Assembly: GCF_001625305.1 (NCBI RefSeq)
Contig: NW_017803932.1
Span: forward strand, 889,718 to 953,717
From: Branchiostoma belcheri
Lineage: Eukaryota > Chordata > Leptocardii > Amphioxiformes > Branchiostomatidae
Length of the DNA stretch: 64,000 nucleotides
Direction of reading: 5' to 3'
Translations under genes and position numbers: made by a program
The notes under the pieces: generated by a model
The model's input: the letters and a program-made list of their open reading frames with translations, nothing else
Database searches by the model: none
What the model was told of the DNA's origin: nothing
Shown here: one piece after another, positions 60,301 through 64,000 of the stretch
How positions within the stretch are numbered: position 1 is the stretch's first letter
How the letters are laid out: each line of letters opens with the position of its first letter

Positions 60301-62529
60301 CGGATTTTTGCCAGTTCATAATCTTATATCTTAGGCTGTAGTGACCATTGTTGTGTTTAAAGTATTGTTGCGACAAACTCCAATTTGTTCTAGTATTCAA
60401 AATTCTAGAATATTGGAAGCAACACAAATTCCGTTGTAGCAACATTCGCAGTTACGTGTGGCGATAAGGAATTTCAACACACGCAGGTAAGTTTCTACAT
60501 GTTTGTGGCCATTAGAAGACCGGTTGGCCTCCATGGTATGAAAGGTTCGCATGTCAACAAGTTAAGGGTGGCGCGAGACAAATCGCTGTGTTTACATATT
60601 GTGCTCTTTCCAACTAACAAGCCGTGTTTTGAAGTGTTGCTAAGGACGACTCAAACGTCCTTCAGAGCCGATACTGAAGTGCCCTGTGTCTGTGTCTGTA
60701 TCGCCTTGTTTGGCTGGTGACCCGTCGTGGTTAGTGTAACGTTAGTGCCTATACACTATAATTTGAAATTACCTGTAAATCGTACATAAGTTACCTCAGA
60801 AATGGAGCCTTTCAGTCCGTATGGTCAGTTGCACTTCCAATGGCTCAGGTTAATGAGAGATGAACTTTGCGGTTTTATGATAGAACACTAGCGCTGTTTA
60901 TGTTAACAGCTTTATCAAAGTTTAATCAGTCAACGGGCGCCAGATTTCTGGAAGCATTGTCCTGGTTCAGACACTCTATTTGATTTTTTTTTAATCCGAT
61001 AATATCTTATCTGACTGTCAAGAAGACGAAACCAGATGGTTGAAATTATAATAAAAAAAATAAAAATTTCCCTCAATTTTTTATTCTTGTTGGTAGTGGG
61101 GGGGGGGGGCGTTACCAAAAAACGTTCTGTCGCCGGAAGTAGGTATTAACGTTGTTTTCGTGTCATATGTGTCAACAAAAATCGTTGCCCAACTCTTTGT
61201 CACTTGTATGATATCTACCATATGCATGCATGAATCTAAAATAAGTGCACACGCCCGTTTCCAAGTCAAAAAGTCTCTGCAAACAATAACACCAGTATCT
61301 GTATTTATGATAATACCAAACCATACAACCACTGGCTTCTGGAATGTTCGCAATGTTTAGGCGTGGCTCCAGGTAAAATGCAGGTTAATAATGGGCCCCT
61401 CTGTCCCGTCAGTGTTTTCCACATGCATTAACTTTTGTGACTTTTTATTAGTAACCTACGGGCACTAACACTAACTGTTAGTAGTTAAACCTTATCAATC
61501 TTTGGCGGCCACATCCCTGGTTATTGACGTTAAACAGGGCGTGGCTGATTAAAATGTAGCCTTGAAGGTAATCGACCGCAATGTCATTCAACCAAGTCAA
61601 ACTTCAGTGCGTCTGAATTTCTGTCGGGTCGTATTTTGTAAACATTAACCGCACAGCGCAGTGTGTTAAACCACCATCATAGATAAAATTAATTTCACTT
61701 CTTTACAAATTCAATATTTGTTCAAAGCTCCAGCTATGATAGGCGCATACGGTAAATATGTGTTTTAGGCTACACTGACTTGATTTTGTGGATGACATCT
61801 CGAAACAACGTTAACGTACAGGTCACGTAACAATGTTGCAAATTTGCTTAATTTGTGTGTTCATTCCAATTTTGCAACCTTCGTGATCACATATTTTCGC
61901 ATTACAGGCCGGGTCCAGAGGATGTCATCCATAACATCAAGTCAGTGTAACCTTATGTTAACGTAATATGTGCGTATATGTTATTGCAATATGTGTAACT
62001 CGTTATATATGCTATCGCCCAAAGTTAATATGTGCAGAGTACAGATAGAGTAGAATTACACACACAAATTCTAGACGTACCTTGCAATGTGAGAGCGCCT
62101 CCGCACCCACCATAGTTATCAAAGGCTGTCACAGCGACAACGAAAACAACTACTAGTAGTCTCTAGCAGGCTTCTTTGGTTGCCGAATAGACTGAATAGT
62201 TTGCGAGGGGAGTTAGCCTGCCATGACGCCTGTGTGTATCTCTATTGCCGCAAATTACGGCTTAAGTGTAGTTTACGGCCGCAAACGTCGGTTTTTCATC
62301 CCGACAAAATTACTCAAATGGCTTCTATTCAGCTATTTGGCCAATTTCTACCACTAACTATTTTTCCAGCAACCCGAGAAATCTGGTAGAGACTAGGATT
62401 TTATGTAATTTTTAGCGTCAGTAGGAAAGGATTATTTTACTTTACTAACAATAGCAGGCTTTATAAAGCAAAGATTGTGCATGTACATGGGCAGGTTTTT
62501 CTCTCACACGCTCACCTATATGTAAAACG
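57351..62529. other. Intergenic, no gene seen
   Basis: About 5 kb without a supported gene. The sequence is AT-rich with frequent TACATGTA and TACTAGTA palindromes, a G12 run near 61100 and scattered short open frames without homology. An untranslated first exon of a gene further right cannot be excluded. Confidence 0.4.
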
Positions 62530-64000
62530 TACGAAAGACCAAAGGTACATCTTCAACAAGGCTTCATCGGGTCAGTTTTCACCGTTCAAAACCCATTTTC
62601 ACCCTTCAAAACCCAATTTTCACCCTTCAAAACTCAAATTTTCACTCTTCAAAACCCAGTTTTCACCCTTCAAAACTCAATTTTTCATCGTTCAAAACTT
62701 AATTTTTCACCCTTCAAAACTTACTTTTCACCGTTCAAAACCCAATTTTCACCCTTCAAAACTTAATTTTTCATCGTTCAAAATTTAATTTTTCACCCTT
62801 CAAAACCCAATTTTCATCGTTCAAAACTTTTTTTCACCCGTTCAAAACTTTTTTCACCCTTCAAAACTCAAATTTTCACCCTTCAAAACTCAAAATTTCA
62901 TCGTTCAAAACTTTTTTCACCCTTCAAAACTCAAATTTTCATCGTTCATCGACTCGTCCCCAGGATACTATGGTTGGCTCTTCCCAGTATGCTTTGCGCG
63001 GAGCGCGGTCTCTTTCCCAGGGCAGTCAAATACAAACACGAATACGCTGTTATTCGCTGCAGTCCCGCCGTGCCCAGAACGTAATTTTATATTATACCGG
63101 ACGCTGTGGAAGGAAAACATTTCCAACACGGTTCCAACCGCACCAAGGCACGATTTTCGAACCGGCTGTTTTTGTAAGTTAAAATGGGGAGGAGGGCCGG
63201 GGGCGTTTCTAAGTACTTAGACTACGTTTCTAAGTACTTAGACTAAGTTAGAGTAGTTTTTTCGTGTTTATAAATTATGTTGTGGACAGAGTCCGACAGA
63301 CTGTTGTTGGTTTGTTGTAACCCCAAAACGTACTGCTCCATTGGTTTTGGAACTACTTGTATTTGTTTTGAGTGGCGGACAGACGTATATTTTCCGACAT
63401 AAATTCCCAACTATTTTCCACTGACACAGTTTCTCCAAATTGTTACATAACTGTTTGGCGCGATCACTAGCTAATCTTACCCATTGCATTCTTAAGTTGC
63501 AGCTTCTGCTGACCCAAACTTTTTACACTTTTCGTAGCCCACATTTTGTTGCTTATGCATAGAGCTCATTGTAATTCATTCATTAATGTGCACAGATTGT
63601 CTCACCTTTCCTTGCTTTTCTTATTCATTTCCACCCTGCTCTTTCTCACTTCTCAAATTGTTGTGAACTACCGGTATCCTACCTTCCCCAAATGTATCAT
63701 CCTATATGCTGTCTGTTGCATTGTTATGGATATGATATGACATGTTTTGCCTTGCGCATAATTAGAATGTGGAGGGGAGTGTTTCTACTTTTACTCTAAG
63801 TTTAGTAACGGTTAGGTTTTTTCGTCTGAATTGTTGTGGTCCGACGTGAAACTGTGAATGGGGCTGCCTCTCCACCGAAAGTTCCCCAGGGCCAAACAGT
63901 TATGTAACAATTTGGAGAAACTGTGTCAGTGGAAAATAGTTGGGAAATTTTATGTCGGAAAATATACGTCTGTCCGCCAACTCAAAACAAATACAAGTAC
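62530..64000. mobile_element. Second foldback-type transposon copy (partial, runs off window)
   Basis: It starts with the same end (TACGAAAGACCAAAGGTACA) as the 13283 element, followed by minisatellite (62575-62945) and inner arm (62945-63462). The centre (63463-63845) includes about 78 bp absent from the first copy as assembled (starting GCGATCACTAGC), then the single-copy segment in the opposite orientation to the first copy. The inverted right arm begins at about 63846 and continues past 64000. Its left inner arm lacks about 45 bp present in the right one. No transposase is seen. Confidence 0.88.
62575..62945 (+). repeat. Minisatellite in the second foldback copy
   Basis: The same 20-22 bp unit family as at 13340-13640, with about 17 units and a different order of the CACCCTT and CATCGTT variants. 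It encodes no real protein. Confidence 0.9.

Overview
The window looks like invertebrate-chordate nuclear DNA, most likely a cephalochordate (amphioxus, Branchiostoma). This is an inference from intron-rich genes with GT-AG junctions, chordate families (FAM89, TRANK1, DEGS, ROCO), a C2H2 array with alternating finger types, and abundant miniature inverted-repeat elements. No bacterial or viral genes were recognised.

Five gene loci can be read. (1) 1037-1321, minus: first coding exon of a FAM89/LRAP25-like gene; the rest lies off the left edge. (2) 7855-9160, plus: a C2H2 zinc-finger array of alternating finger types, broken by frameshifts, with a decaying tail. (3) 10233-32858, plus: a TRANK1-like gene rebuilt from 14 phase-consistent exons (about 3178 aa): TPR, ankyrin-like repeats, an SF1/UvrD-type helicase core with recognisable motifs, a CCCH finger, an IQ-like motif and a basic tail. 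(4) 34356-42016, minus: an 11-exon ROCO protein (about 1572 aa): LRR array, Roc GTPase, COR, then two CARD domains; it is convergent with gene 3. (5) 49522-56337, plus: a 6-exon DEGS sphingolipid delta-4 desaturase (335 aa) with three histidine boxes and an N-myristoylation signal.

Much of the rest is repeat-derived. The most striking element is a foldback-type transposon at 13283-15390: long inverted arms carrying a minisatellite of about 21 bp, flanked by a 6-bp duplication, with an assembly gap in its centre. A second copy starts at 62530 and runs off the right edge; it shows what probably lies in the gap. Other elements are a 682-bp palindrome centred exactly on 3380/3381, a 98-bp foldback with 10-bp flanking repeats (46587-46684), Harbinger-like and hAT-like miniature elements, a decayed non-LTR retrotransposon tail upstream of DEGS, and three spaced diverged repeats in a TRANK1 intron.

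The genes are unrelated neighbours, not an operon. Two have possible links to immunity or stress signalling (ROCO-CARD-CARD and the TRANK1-like helicase), but nothing in the sequence shows that they act together. All exon joins were made by eye from splice signals and reading phase.
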